A program made the position numbers and the translations under genes. A DNA stretch of 11,345 nucleotides, taken from Paracoccaceae bacterium (GTDB lineage: Bacteria; Pseudomonadota; Alphaproteobacteria; Rhodobacterales; Rhodobacteraceae). The stretch covers positions 1-11,345 of the forward strand of contig RGAJ01000032.1 of NCBI GenBank assembly GCA_009920225.1. The letters are read 5' to 3'. This document shows, one piece after another, positions 1 through 7,419 of this stretch (position 1 is its first letter; each line of letters begins with the position of its first letter). The notes under the pieces were generated by a model that searched no databases, had not been told where the DNA came from, and was given only the letters and a program-made list of their open reading frames with translations.

Positions 1-25
1 TCCATATTTGCGTTTCTTGTGCCAT
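1..25 (-). CDS. Possible start of a leftward gene, cut by the window edge
   Basis: On the minus strand an ATG at 25-23 opens a frame reading M-A-Q-E-T-Q-I-W before the window ends. A purine-rich AAAGGG (30-35) sits four bases upstream of the ATG and could act as a ribosome binding site. The start also lies just past the terminator of the NYN gene and past a weak promoter-like pair, so a new leftward gene beginning here makes sense. Eight codons are too few to identify a family, and the call rests on context. Confidence 0.35.
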
Positions 26-43
26 AGCGCCCTTTGCGATGGG

Positions 44-71
44 ATATGACTGTCCTAGCGCAAGATTTCAA
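44..71 (-). promoter_or_regulatory. Weak sigma-70-like promoter candidate for the left-edge gene
   Basis: On the minus strand TTGAAA (66-71) resembles a -35 box. After a 16-base spacer comes TCATAT (44-49), a poor -10 box. It lies between the NYN terminator and the ATG at 25. The -35 match is fair and the -10 match is only half, so this is a positional guess. Confidence 0.25.
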
Positions 72-107
72 TCAGGACCAGTGTTGGCACACGCGTGGCG
101 CAAAAGA

Positions 108-142
108 AAAAGCGTGACACCAAATAAAGGTGCCACGCTTTT
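108..142 (-). terminator. Intrinsic (rho-independent) terminator
   Basis: An inverted repeat pairs 108-121 with 129-142 over 14 positions, with one A/C mismatch (117 against 133) and a seven-base loop (122-128). Read leftward, the hairpin is followed by a T-rich run, TTTTTCTTTTG, as expected for an intrinsic terminator. It begins 24 bases beyond the stop of the leftward NYN gene and so ends that transcript. Read rightward the T run is short (TTTTAG), so it should act mainly on the minus strand. Confidence 0.85.
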
Positions 143-165
143 AGATCCGTGAGTTGGATAAGGGC

Positions 166-735
166 TTATTCGTCTGCCGCGTAGGGATTTGACATATCAT
201 CATCATCCTTTGGCGGACGTCCAACAACATCGCGCAAACCTTCCAATTCGATAAAATTGTCGGCCTGTCTGCGAAGCTCATCCGAGATCATGGGGGGCTG
301 TGTTCGGATTGTGGACACAACAGAAACGCGCACGCCTTGGCGCTGTAAACTTTCAACCAATGGTTTATAATCACCATCACCAGAGAACAAAACAATATGA
401 TCGACGTGAGGGGCCAGTTCCATCGCATTCACGGTGAGTTCGATGTCCATATTCCCCTTGACCTTGCGACGACCTTGGCTGTCCGTGTATTCTTTGGCGG
501 TTTTGGTCACCATCGTAAAGCCATTGTAGTTCAGCCAATCAACCAAAGGACGGATTGGGGAGTATTCTTCGTTGTCGAGCAGTGCCGTGTAGTAAAACGC
601 GCGTAGAAGCTTTCCACGACGCATGAATTCAGTGCGAAGAAGCTTGTAGTCGATGTCAAAACCAAGCGATTTCGCTGCGGCATACAGGTTCGACCCATCG
701 ATGAACAGCGCGAGCCGTTCGTCTTTGTAAAACAT
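166..735 (-). CDS. NYN domain (LabA/DUF88-type) PIN-like nuclease family protein
   Basis: This 189-residue protein belongs to the NYN/LabA-like branch of the PIN nuclease fold. The acidic residues that bind metal in this family are visible: D13 in FIDGSNLY, D97 in KGNMDIELTVNAM, and D120 and D122 in SGDGDYKPLVE. A PIN-type fold with intact acidic residues suggests metal-dependent RNA cleavage in the cytoplasm, but substrates of bacterial LabA-like proteins are mostly unknown. After about residue 170 there is a short acidic tail with a DDDD run. The start is supported by AGGAAA shortly before the ATG. The gene is transcribed alone, divergent from folK, and ends at the hairpin at 108-142. Family assignment is confident; function is inferred from the family only. 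Confidence 0.9.
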   Translation of the reverse strand: MFYKDERLALFIDGSNLYAAAKSLGFDIDYKLLRTEFMRRGKLLRAFYYTALLDNEEYSPIRPLVDWLNYNGFTMVTKTAKEYTDSQGRRKVKGNMDIELTVNAMELAPHVDHIVLFSGDGDYKPLVESLQRQGVRVSVVSTIRTQPPMISDELRRQADNFIELEGLRDVVGRPPKDDDDMSNPYAADE

Positions 736-857
736 CTAATTTCCTTTCAACTATGACTTGACCGCAAAATTTTTTAGCGTGAGTAGTGGTACTGCGGCCA
801 ATTCTTACAAGAAATGCGCAAAAAATCTTGGTATCGCAAGTATAGGTTTGTGAAAAT
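736..857. promoter_or_regulatory. Divergent intergenic region between the NYN gene and folK
   Basis: These 122 bases separate two divergent genes, so promoters for both should lie here. The stretch is A+T-rich, with an AAAATTTTTTAG run near 767-777. I could not find a well-spaced -35/-10 pair for either direction. For the leftward gene TTGGCC (796-801) with an A-rich -10 around 771-777 is the best but weak option. For folK a TATAGG at 841-846 has no convincing -35 partner. Confidence 0.4.
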
Positions 858-1439
858 ATGTCACCTAAGCCCCTCCCAAAGGATGTAAGCTGTCTGTGTT
901 TGATTGGTAGCAACCAAAAGTGGTTAGGATTGCCTTCAAAAGATGTGGTAATTGAGACACTGCGTCGATTTCAGGAGAAAAACCTTTACGTAAGGTCACT
1001 TAGTCGATTTTATAAAACTCCTGCGTTTCCTGCCGGTTCTGGCCCTGATTTCGCGAATGTGGCGATTGAGATTCTATTTAAAGGAGAAAGTGATTCGCTT
1101 CTAGAAATCTTTCATTCCATCGAAAAAGAGATGGGGCGGAAGCGTGAAAAACGTTGGGGCGAGCGTACCGTCGATATCGATTTGATAAGTTTCGGCACTA
1201 TGGTGTTTCCCGATGTTGCGGTGCAAAGGTCATGGGTAAATTTGCCTTTGGCCGAACAGATGCAAAAAGCCCCCGATCGGCTGATTGTTCCACATCCCCG
1301 CATGCAAGATCGGGCATTCGTTTTGGGCCCCTTGATGGATATTGCGCCAGATTGGTGCCATCCTGTAACGGGACAGACCGTTCGGCAGATGTTTGAGGCG
1401 CTTCCCGAAATGGACAAAGCGACGCTTGAAATCTTGTAA
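858..1439 (+). CDS. folK: 2-amino-4-hydroxy-6-hydroxymethyldihydropteridine pyrophosphokinase (HPPK)
   Basis: HPPK transfers pyrophosphate from ATP to 6-hydroxymethyl-7,8-dihydropterin, the step before dihydropteroate synthase in folate synthesis, in the cytoplasm. Family motifs appear in order: LIGSN (residues 15-19), the pterin-side region RSLSRFYKTPAF (46-57) followed by GPDFANVAIE, then KRWGERTVDIDL with the magnesium-binding aspartates D106 and D108, and VPHPRMQDRAFVLGPL (144-159). The length of 193 residues is slightly above the common 160-180, with about nine extra residues before the first strand. The ATG at 858 is the only sensible start, but its ribosome binding site is weak. The 5' part is more A+T-rich than the downstream genes. 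folK stands apart from rpoZ, which has its own promoter right after it. Confidence 0.95.
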   Translation: MSPKPLPKDVSCLCLIGSNQKWLGLPSKDVVIETLRRFQEKNLYVRSLSRFYKTPAFPAGSGPDFANVAIEILFKGESDSLLEIFHSIEKEMGRKREKRWGERTVDIDLISFGTMVFPDVAVQRSWVNLPLAEQMQKAPDRLIVPHPRMQDRAFVLGPLMDIAPDWCHPVTGQTVRQMFEALPEMDKATLEIL

Positions 1440-1446
1440 TTGGCCC

Positions 1447-1475
1447 TTGTCATTTGCACATAACGCAAGTATACG
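1447..1475 (+). promoter_or_regulatory. Sigma-70-like promoter for rpoZ-rsh
   Basis: TTGTCA (1447-1452) matches the -35 consensus at five of six bases. After exactly 17 bases TATACG (1470-1475) matches the -10 consensus at four of six. Transcription would begin near 1482, giving a leader of about 30 bases before the rpoZ ATG. AGGAG (1502-1506) six bases before the ATG is the ribosome binding site. The leader also contains the palindrome ATCGATCGAT (1487-1496). Confidence 0.6.
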
Positions 1476-1512
1476 GCAGGCTTCCTATCGATCGATCACC
1501 TAGGAGAGTAGA

Positions 1513-1866
1513 ATGGCCCGCGTCACAGTAGAAGATTGCGTAGATAAAGTGTCCAACCGCTTTGAGTTGGTAATGCTGGCGGCGCATCGCGCACGCGAAA
1601 TTACGGCAGGATCTGCGTTGACTGTTGACCGCGACAACGACAAAAACCCAGTCGTTGCTTTGCGCGAGATTGCAGACGAAACACAATCCGCAGATGAATT
1701 GCGCGAACGTTTGATCGAATCAAACCAAACGCAAATCGAGGTTGACGAACCAGAAGATGATTCAATGGCTCTGTTGATGAGCGGCGAAGCAGACAAGCCT
1801 GAGGACGACGATATGTCCGAAGAGAAACTGTTGCGCGCATTGATGGCTGCGCAGGGTCAAGAATAG
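1513..1866 (+). CDS. rpoZ: DNA-directed RNA polymerase omega subunit
   Basis: The 117-residue product is the omega subunit, which helps fold and hold the beta-prime subunit in RNA polymerase. The N-terminus [20 protein letters not shown] is the conserved omega start, followed by the AAHRAREI helix and the [10 protein letters not shown] region. In E. coli the N-terminal MAR residues form part of ppGpp binding site 1 at the omega/beta-prime interface, and they are kept here. The C-terminal half (about 70-117) is acidic and low in complexity, as is common in alphaproteobacteria. The start is fixed by AGGAG six bases upstream. rsh begins 24 bases after the stop, so the two are probably co-transcribed. 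Confidence 0.97.
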   Translation: MARVTVEDCVDKVSNRFELVMLAAHRAREITAGSALTVDRDNDKNPVVALREIADETQSADELRERLIESNQTQIEVDEPEDDSMALLMSGEADKPEDDDMSEEKLLRALMAAQGQE

Positions 1867-1890
1867 GATAGAAAGGCCAAGGTTTCGTAA

Positions 1891-4005
1891 ATGCGAAGTG
1901 CAGAAGACCTGGCTGATCTGGTTCATTCTTACAATCCCAAGTCAAACCGCGCGATGATCATCGCGGCCTATCACTATGGGCAGAAAAAACACGAAGGGCA
2001 GTTCCGTAAATCGGGCGAGCCCTATTTTTCGCATCCAATCGCCGTTGCCGAAATTTTGGCAGAACAAAACCTAGATGATGCAACCATCATCACCGCGCTT
2101 TTGCACGACACGATTGAAGACACCGCATCAACAAAACAAGATGTGGCCGATCTTTTCAGCCCCGAAATTGCCGATCTTGTGGATGGGGTGACCAAGCTGA
2201 CGAATATGCAGCTGTCGTCTGCAGAAACGAAAGAAGCGGAAAACATCCGCAAACTGTTTCTAGCCATCGCCAAAGACATCCGCGTGATTTTGGTGAAATT
2301 GGCAGACCGTCTTCACAATATGAAGACGATCAAATCGATGAAGCCCGAAAAACAAGCGCAAAAAGCCCGTGAAACCATGGATATTTTTGCGCCATTGGCC
2401 GGCCGCATGGGGATGCAATCCATGCGAGAAGAGCTGGAAGACCTGTCATTCAAGGTCCTGAACCCCGAAGCGCGCGCATCCTTGATCCGTCGGTTCGTGA
2501 ACCTTCAGCGTGAATCTGGCGATGTGATCGAACGCATCACAGGGGACATGAACCTTGAATTGGGCAAGGCGAATATACAGGCCGATGTCTTTGGCCGCGC
2601 GAAAAAACCGTTTTCGGCGTGGCGCAAGATGCAGGAAAAGGAACTGACCTTTTCGCGCCTGTCCGATGTTTACGGGTTTCGCATCATCTGCGAAACAGAG
2701 GCAGATTGTTACCGCATTTTGGGTGTGATCCACCAACGCTGGCGCGCGGTGCCGGGGCGGTTCAAAGATTACATCAGCCAACCCAAAACCAACGGATATC
2801 GGTCGATCCATACCACCGTTTCGGGACGTGATGGCAAACGGGTTGAGGTGCAGATCCGCACCCGTGAAATGCACGAAGTGGCCGAATCTGGCGTTGCGGC
2901 GCATTGGTCTTATCGCGATGGTGTGCGTTCACAAAACCGCTTTTCGGTGGATCCGGTCCAGTGGATCACCAAGCTGATCGACCAATTCGACGCAGAATCC
3001 GATCACGAAGCCTTTCTTGAGGCGGTGAAACTGGAAATGTACGCCGATCAGGTGTTTTGCTTTTCGCCCAAGGGCGATGTGCTCAAATTCCCCAAAGGTG
3101 CCACGCCGATTGATTTTGCCTATGCGATCCACACGCGCATCGGCAATGGCTGCGTGGGCGCCAAAGTTGATGGATTGCGCGTACCGCTGTGGACGCGTTT
3201 GCGCAATGGACAATCTGTCGACATTATCACCGCCCAAGGCCAAGTGCCCCAAGCGACGTGGTTGGAAATGGCAGCCACAGGCAAAGCCAAAACAGCCATT
3301 CGCCGCGCATTGCGGGCCGCTGATCGCAGTCGTCACATTGTGATGGGGACTGAATTGCTCCGCGCGTCTTTTGATCACTACGACAAAAAGATGACCGACA
3401 AGATGCTTGACACCGCAGCCAAGAAGTTGCGGATTGACTCATCCCAAGAATTACTGGCCCAATTGGGCAGCGCGGAATTGGCGCCGCGTGACGTTATCAA
3501 AATACTCTTTCCTGACATCGTGGGGGAACAACAGGCAGAAGTGGATCAAAAACGCGCGGTTATCGGCATTGGCCCTGACCAAGTGATTGATCGCAGACCC
3601 TGTTGTGAACCTTTGCCAGGCGAGCGTATCGTAGGTATTGCGACCAAGGGTAAGGGTGTTGCTATACATGCGATTAACTGCGACAGTTTGTTGCGTTTCG
3701 AAGATCGACCAGAACTCTGGATTGATTTGCACTGGCATGCAGGTAAACATGCCGCAATTTACCCCGTTACCCTTGAGGTGACCATCAGCAATGACGCGGG
3801 CGTGCTGGGGCGGGTGTGCACATTGATTGGTGAGTTGGGGGCGAATATCTCTGATCTGACCTTTGTTGATAGGAAACCTGATTTTTACAAAATTCATGTG
3901 GCCGTCGACCTAAGCGATGTCGAACACCTTCTCAAGGTGGAGACACGGTTAGAAGCAGAAAACGAAGTCGCCTCGATCCGCCGCTTGCGGCGGTCGTCGG
4001 AGTGA
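1891..4005 (+). CDS. rsh: Bifunctional (p)ppGpp synthetase/hydrolase, RelA/SpoT homologue
   Basis: This 704-residue Rsh protein makes and degrades the stringent-response alarmone (p)ppGpp. Domains in order are an HD hydrolase (about 25-170) with the intact HDxxED motif H72-D73...E76-D77, a synthetase domain (about 240-350), a TGS domain (about 383-445), a conserved cysteine region (C571, C572, C597) and a C-terminal ACT domain (about 623-702). In the synthetase part, D259 in SDVYGFR, E319 in VEVQIRT and the sequence RFKD (290-293) are present. RFKD is the form found in bifunctional enzymes, as opposed to the acidic form in synthetase-only RelA. Both activities are therefore expected. The length is normal for an alphaproteobacterial Rsh, usually the only long RSH in the cell. 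The ribosome binding site is weak (an AAGG well upstream of the ATG). It lies directly after rpoZ. Confidence 0.97.
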   Translation: MRSAEDLADLVHSYNPKSNRAMIIAAYHYGQKKHEGQFRKSGEPYFSHPIAVAEILAEQNLDDATIITALLHDTIEDTASTKQDVADLFSPEIADLVDGVTKLTNMQLSSAETKEAENIRKLFLAIAKDIRVILVKLADRLHNMKTIKSMKPEKQAQKARETMDIFAPLAGRMGMQSMREELEDLSFKVLNPEARASLIRRFVNLQRESGDVIERITGDMNLELGKANIQADVFGRAKKPFSAWRKMQEKELTFSRLSDVYGFRIICETEADCYRILGVIHQRWRAVPGRFKDYISQPKTNGYRSIHTTVSGRDGKRVEVQIRTREMHEVAESGVAAHWSYRDGVRSQNRFSVDPVQWITKLIDQFDAESDHEAFLEAVKLEMYADQVFCFSPKGDVLKFPKGATPIDFAYAIHTRIGNGCVGAKVDGLRVPLWTRLRNGQSVDIITAQGQVPQATWLEMAATGKAKTAIRRALRAADRSRHIVMGTELLRASFDHYDKKMTDKMLDTAAKKLRIDSSQELLAQLGSAELAPRDVIKILFPDIVGEQQAEVDQKRAVIGIGPDQVIDRRPCCEPLPGERIVGIATKGKGVAIHAINCDSLLRFEDRPELWIDLHWHAGKHAAIYPVTLEVTISNDAGVLGRVCTLIGELGANISDLTFVDRKPDFYKIHVAVDLSDVEHLLKVETRLEAENEVASIRRLRRSSE

Positions 4006-4030
4006 CGCAACGACATAGAAAGAGGGCAGT

Positions 4031-4678
4031 GTGGTCTTTAAACGACGCGACAGAAGACCTATTTTGGATGTATTGCTGCGATTTTTCTGGCCCAAAGGGG
4101 GCTGGGGTCGTGCGTTTTATTACGTAAAGCACCGCTTACACCGCCTTCCTGATACCCCGCAACGCATTGCGCGTGGCATTTTCGCCGGTGTCTACACCAC
4201 CTTCACGCCGTTTTATGGGCTTCATTTTATTCATGCGGCGGCTTTGGCGCGGGTCATGAACGGGAACATTCTGGCCGCCCTGTTGGCCACGTTTTTTGGC
4301 AATCCGCTGACCTATTTGCCCATCGGGATCGTATCATTGAAAACGGGGCATTTCCTGTTGGGCAATGATTTTGATCACACGTCGGCGGAAAAAATTTCGT
4401 TTGTGCAAAAATTTGTCGATGCGGGTCACGACCTAAAGGCAAATTTTATAAATCTCTTTACAGGCGGCACACCGGATTGGGCGAACTTGATCCGTTTTTA
4501 TGACGAAGTGTTTTTTCCATATCTGATCGGCGGCATCATACCGGGTATCATTGTATCAACAATTTTTTATATTGTATCTGTCCCCCTGATCCGTGCTTAT
4601 CAAAAGCGCAGACGCGGTATATTAAAGGCAAAGCTTTTGGCGATTAAGTCAAAAAAGTTTGAACATCGCGCCGAATAG
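4031..4678 (+). CDS. DUF2062 family membrane protein
   Basis: This 215-residue protein matches the DUF2062 family as I know it in Rhodobacteraceae. The N-terminus is basic (FKRRDRRP, residues 3-10), followed by the family core [22 protein letters not shown] (about 38-63) and [18 protein letters not shown] (78-95). Hydrophobic segments lie at about 50-72, 80-103 and 160-188, and the tail after 190 is strongly basic, so it is probably an inner-membrane protein with the tail in the cytoplasm. Its function is not known. The start is GTG at 4031, chosen because GAGGG (4022-4026) lies just upstream and the sequence begins with the family motif. It follows rsh by 25 bases and precedes pdxJ by 25. 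Confidence 0.9.
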   Translation: MVFKRRDRRPILDVLLRFFWPKGGWGRAFYYVKHRLHRLPDTPQRIARGIFAGVYTTFTPFYGLHFIHAAALARVMNGNILAALLATFFGNPLTYLPIGIVSLKTGHFLLGNDFDHTSAEKISFVQKFVDAGHDLKANFINLFTGGTPDWANLIRFYDEVFFPYLIGGIIPGIIVSTIFYIVSVPLIRAYQKRRRGILKAKLLAIKSKKFEHRAE

Positions 4679-4693
4679 TTCGGCAAATGTGCT

Positions 4694-4700
4694 GGGGAAA
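4694..4700 (+). promoter_or_regulatory. Ribosome binding site that fixes the pdxJ start
   Basis: GGGGAAA lies four bases or so before the ATG at 4704. The open frame also contains an earlier ATG at 4659, inside the DUF2062 gene, without such a site. The PdxJ family normally starts within a few residues of the [14 protein letters not shown] motif, which agrees with 4704. Confidence 0.75.
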
Positions 4701-4703
4701 AAC

Positions 4704-5447
4704 ATGGAATATCAACGCCTTGGTGTAAATATTGATCACGTGGCCACGGTGCGCAATGCCCGTGGTTCTGCCTATCCCGATCCCGCGCAAGCGGCGATCA
4801 TGGCCGAAGCGGCGGGTGCTGATGGCATCACAGCGCATCTGCGCGAAGACCGTCGCCATATCCGCGACGACGATATCGAACGTATTACCTCTGCGATTTC
4901 GGTGCCGCTGAATTTCGAAATGGCGGCGACATCAGAAATGCAGGCCATAGCCATGCGTCACAAACCCCATGCAGTGTGCATCGTTCCTGAACGTCGCGAA
5001 GAACGCACAACCGAAGGCGGGCTTAATGTTGCGGGCGACGAAAACAGGCTTGCGGTCTTTATCGCGCCGTTGGTTGATTTGGGATGTCGTCTGTCCATGT
5101 TTATCGCGGCGGACCGCGATCAGATTGCGGCGTCGCATCGCATTGGTGCGCAGGTGGTTGAACTGCATACGGGTGCGTATTGCGATTACCACTATGCGGG
5201 TGAATTTGCCGAACGCGATGCAGAGCTGTCGCGGATCCGTGACATGGCGGCCTATGCGCATTCTTTGGGCCTAGAGGTGCATGCAGGGCACGGCCTGACC
5301 TATGACACCGTCGCGCCCATCGCCGCAATCCCAGAGGTAAAAGAGCTCAACATCGGGCATTTCTTGATTGCGCAGGCAATTTTTGACGGGCTGACCCCAG
5401 CGATCCGCGAAATGCGTCGCTTGATGGACGAGGCCCGCGCAACGTGA
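4704..5447 (+). CDS. pdxJ: Pyridoxine 5'-phosphate synthase
   Basis: PdxJ condenses 1-deoxy-D-xylulose 5-phosphate with 3-amino-2-oxopropyl phosphate to give pyridoxine 5'-phosphate, the last step of the DXP-dependent vitamin B6 pathway. From the ATG at 4704 the protein has 247 residues, the usual length. Motifs are [14 protein letters not shown] (8-21), [13 protein letters not shown] (41-53), NFEMA (70-74), [16 protein letters not shown] and EVHAGHGL. With this start, catalytic H45, R47, E72 and H193 fall at the same numbers as in the E. coli enzyme, strong support for the start choice. The last codon and stop overlap the acpS start as GTGA (5444-5447), so the two are probably translationally coupled. 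The pdxJ-acpS pairing is widespread in proteobacteria. Confidence 0.98.
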   Translation: MEYQRLGVNIDHVATVRNARGSAYPDPAQAAIMAEAAGADGITAHLREDRRHIRDDDIERITSAISVPLNFEMAATSEMQAIAMRHKPHAVCIVPERREERTTEGGLNVAGDENRLAVFIAPLVDLGCRLSMFIAADRDQIAASHRIGAQVVELHTGAYCDYHYAGEFAERDAELSRIRDMAAYAHSLGLEVHAGHGLTYDTVAPIAAIPEVKELNIGHFLIAQAIFDGLTPAIREMRRLMDEARAT

Positions 5448-5845
5448 TTTTGGGCATCGGAACAGATCTGGCCAATATTGATCGTATCCAAGCGGTGCTG
5501 GATCGACACGGCGATCGTTTCCGAAATCGGGTGTTTACCGAACGCGAACAGGCCAAAGCCGCGCGCCGCAAGGACGAGGCGGGCACCTATGCCAAACGTT
5601 GGGCCGCGAAAGAGGCCTGTTCCAAGGCTTTGGGGACCGGTTTGCGCATGGGGATATCGTGGAAAGATATGGCTGTGAGCAATCTGAAATCGGGCCAGCC
5701 CGTGATGACAGTGACGGGCTGGGCAAAAACCCGCTTGGATGACATGACACCCGACGGGCATGAGGCCGTTATTCATGTGACATTGACGGATGATCACCCT
5801 TGGGCGCAGGCTTTTGTCGTGATAGAAGCGCGACCTCTGGGTTGA
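5444..5845 (+). CDS. acpS: Holo-[acyl-carrier-protein] synthase
   Basis: AcpS transfers 4'-phosphopantetheine from coenzyme A to the serine of acyl carrier protein, activating it for fatty acid synthesis. The 133-residue product begins [15 protein letters not shown], with metal-binding D8, and has the second family motif [14 protein letters not shown] with E57 and K61. It ends with the usual strand [15 protein letters not shown]. The start is GTG at 5444, overlapping the pdxJ stop by four bases. No separate ribosome binding site is evident, consistent with coupling to pdxJ. Length is normal for the family. Confidence 0.96.
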   Translation: MILGIGTDLANIDRIQAVLDRHGDRFRNRVFTEREQAKAARRKDEAGTYAKRWAAKEACSKALGTGLRMGISWKDMAVSNLKSGQPVMTVTGWAKTRLDDMTPDGHEAVIHVTLTDDHPWAQAFVVIEARPLG

Positions 5846-5897
5846 CTCTGTCCCTGTGACGCTTCAATTAGGAGCCATATTTTGACAGGAGTCTTTT

Positions 5898-6737
5898 ATG
5901 TCCGAAAATAGCGCGAAGAAACAGGGTGGCATACTCGAAACGATCAAGACGGTTGTCTATGCGCTGTTGTTGGCGGGCCTGTTCCGAACATTGTTCTTTC
6001 AACCGTTTTGGATCCCATCTGGGTCGATGAAAGACACGCTGTTGATCGGGGACTTTCTGTTCGTGAACAAAATGGCCTATGGCTATTCCTACGCATCCTG
6101 TCCGAGCGTTATTATTCCTGCGGTTGGCCTGAATATCGACGCCAATGACATCTGTGGCTTTTTGCAACGTGGCGAGGGCCGCTTGCTGGGTGGCGAGCCA
6201 AAGGCGGGCGACGTCGTGGTGTTTCGTCATCCGGTCACGGGGCGCGATTACATCAAACGCTTGATTGGTCTGCCCGGCGACAAGATCCAGATGAAAGACG
6301 GCGTTTTATTCATCAATGACATCGAAGCCAAACAAGAGCTTGTCGAGCCGTTCGTCGAAGTGATGGAACCCCAAGGTCCATTTGGGCATCGTCCCCGCTG
6401 TGAAGGTCAAGCTGTGGGCGATGGCGGTCTATGTTCAAAATCACGTGCAATCGAAACACTGCCGAGCGGTGTTTCGCATGCGGTTTTGAATATTGGTGAC
6501 AGTTTCACGGACAATACGGCCGTGTTCACCGTGCCGGATGGGCATTATTTCTTTATGGGGGATAACCGCGATAACTCAAGCGATAGCCGTGTGCCCCAAG
6601 TGCGCGGTGGCGTTGGCTTTGTGCCGGCCAAAGATATCATTGGTCGTGCGGACCGCATCATGTTTTCATCAGCTGGCCGATCCATGTTATTCTTTTGGCA
6701 GTGGCGGTCAGATCGGTATTTCAAGGCAATCAAGTGA
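5898..6737 (+). CDS. lepB: Signal peptidase I
   Basis: LepB cleaves signal peptides from exported proteins at the outer face of the inner membrane. The 279-residue protein has one membrane anchor (about 15-36), then the catalytic serine S43 in PSGSM, the catalytic lysine K120 in [14 protein letters not shown], and the conserved [11 protein letters not shown] region near residues 220-230. Between the serine and lysine boxes there is an insert with C68 and C86, and a later loop carries C168 and C179. Such cysteines are typical of Rhodobacteraceae LepB and could form disulfides outside the membrane (inference). AGGAG before the ATG fixes the start. The gene begins 52 bases after acpS and its stop overlaps the rnc start as GTGA (6734-6737). 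Confidence 0.97.
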   Translation: MSENSAKKQGGILETIKTVVYALLLAGLFRTLFFQPFWIPSGSMKDTLLIGDFLFVNKMAYGYSYASCPSVIIPAVGLNIDANDICGFLQRGEGRLLGGEPKAGDVVVFRHPVTGRDYIKRLIGLPGDKIQMKDGVLFINDIEAKQELVEPFVEVMEPQGPFGHRPRCEGQAVGDGGLCSKSRAIETLPSGVSHAVLNIGDSFTDNTAVFTVPDGHYFFMGDNRDNSSDSRVPQVRGGVGFVPAKDIIGRADRIMFSSAGRSMLFFWQWRSDRYFKAIK

Positions 6738-7414
6738 AACGTTCCGCAGACATAGCAGATTTCGAAAAGCGGCTGGGCCATCGGTTCCAGTCGCTTGACG
6801 TTTTAATCGAAGCCCTCACACATCCGTCTGTCGCAAGCACGACGCGTTCTGACAACCAGCGTTTGGAATTCTTGGGCGACCGCGTCTTGGGCTTGGTTAT
6901 GGCCGAGGCGCTGTTAGACAGTGACGAAGGCGCAAAAGAAGGCCAACTTGCCCCCCGTTTCAATGCGTTGGTCCGCAAAGAGGCCTGTGCCGATGTCGCC
7001 CGCGACATTGATCTTGGCGCGGTTCTGAAACTTGGCCGGTCTGAAATGAAATCGGGCGGCCGCCGCAAAGATGCGCTTTTGGGCGACGCAATGGAAGCGG
7101 TGATCGCTGCGATCTATTTGGATGCCGGATTTGCGGCGGCAAAGTCGGTGATCTTGGGGCTTTGGGGCAATCGGATCCATCAGGTCGACACCGACGCGCG
7201 GGATGCCAAAACAATGTTGCAAGAATGGGCGCAAGCCCGTGGGTTGCCACCGCCAAGCTATAGCGTGCTTTCACGCAGCGGCCCTGATCATGCCCCTGTC
7301 TTTGACATTCAGGTTATGCTAAAGACGGGTGAGGCGGCCCGCGCCTCTGCAGGATCGAAACGGATCGCAGAACAGGCAGCCGCGAAAGAATTACTTAGCA
7401 AACTGGATACCTAA
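6734..7414 (+). CDS. rnc: Ribonuclease III
   Basis: RNase III cuts double-stranded RNA and processes the rRNA precursor. Starting at GTG 6734 the product has 226 residues, the usual length. The N-terminal nuclease domain carries the signature [11 protein letters not shown] (E45, D49) and [18 protein letters not shown] (D118, E121), giving all four metal-binding acids. The double-stranded RNA-binding domain (about 155-224) starts at [14 protein letters not shown] and ends [13 protein letters not shown]. An ATG at 6695 lies in frame inside lepB, but GTG 6734 is preferred because it gives the family N-terminus and the same four-base overlap seen at pdxJ/acpS. Position between lepB and era is the classic proteobacterial order. 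Confidence 0.97.
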   Translation: MKRSADIADFEKRLGHRFQSLDVLIEALTHPSVASTTRSDNQRLEFLGDRVLGLVMAEALLDSDEGAKEGQLAPRFNALVRKEACADVARDIDLGAVLKLGRSEMKSGGRRKDALLGDAMEAVIAAIYLDAGFAAAKSVILGLWGNRIHQVDTDARDAKTMLQEWAQARGLPPPSYSVLSRSGPDHAPVFDIQVMLKTGEAARASAGSKRIAEQAAAKELLSKLDT

Positions 7415-7419
7415 AACCC

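Noticed and set aside
1112..1468. Minus-strand open frame opposite folK
   Set aside because: folK is a clear full-length gene on the plus strand; the minus frame has no family resemblance and is a shadow.
4659..4703. Upstream start for pdxJ giving 15 more residues
   Set aside because: It overlaps the DUF2062 gene, lacks a ribosome binding site, and would break the agreement of H45, E72 and H193 with the known enzyme numbering.
5842..5870. Promoter for lepB at TTGACT
   Set aside because: The -35 box is good, but no acceptable -10 box lies 16-18 bases away; the best hexamer, TTCAAT, is only 15 away. lepB is probably read from upstream.
6695..6733. Upstream ATG for rnc inside lepB
   Set aside because: The extra 13 residues are not typical of RNase III, and GTG 6734 gives the four-base overlap and the normal N-terminus.
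6878..6910. Arginine after GD in the RNase III signature (FLGDRVLG) as an unusual change
   Set aside because: I recall this arginine as common in alphaproteobacterial RNase III, and the metal-binding acids are all present.
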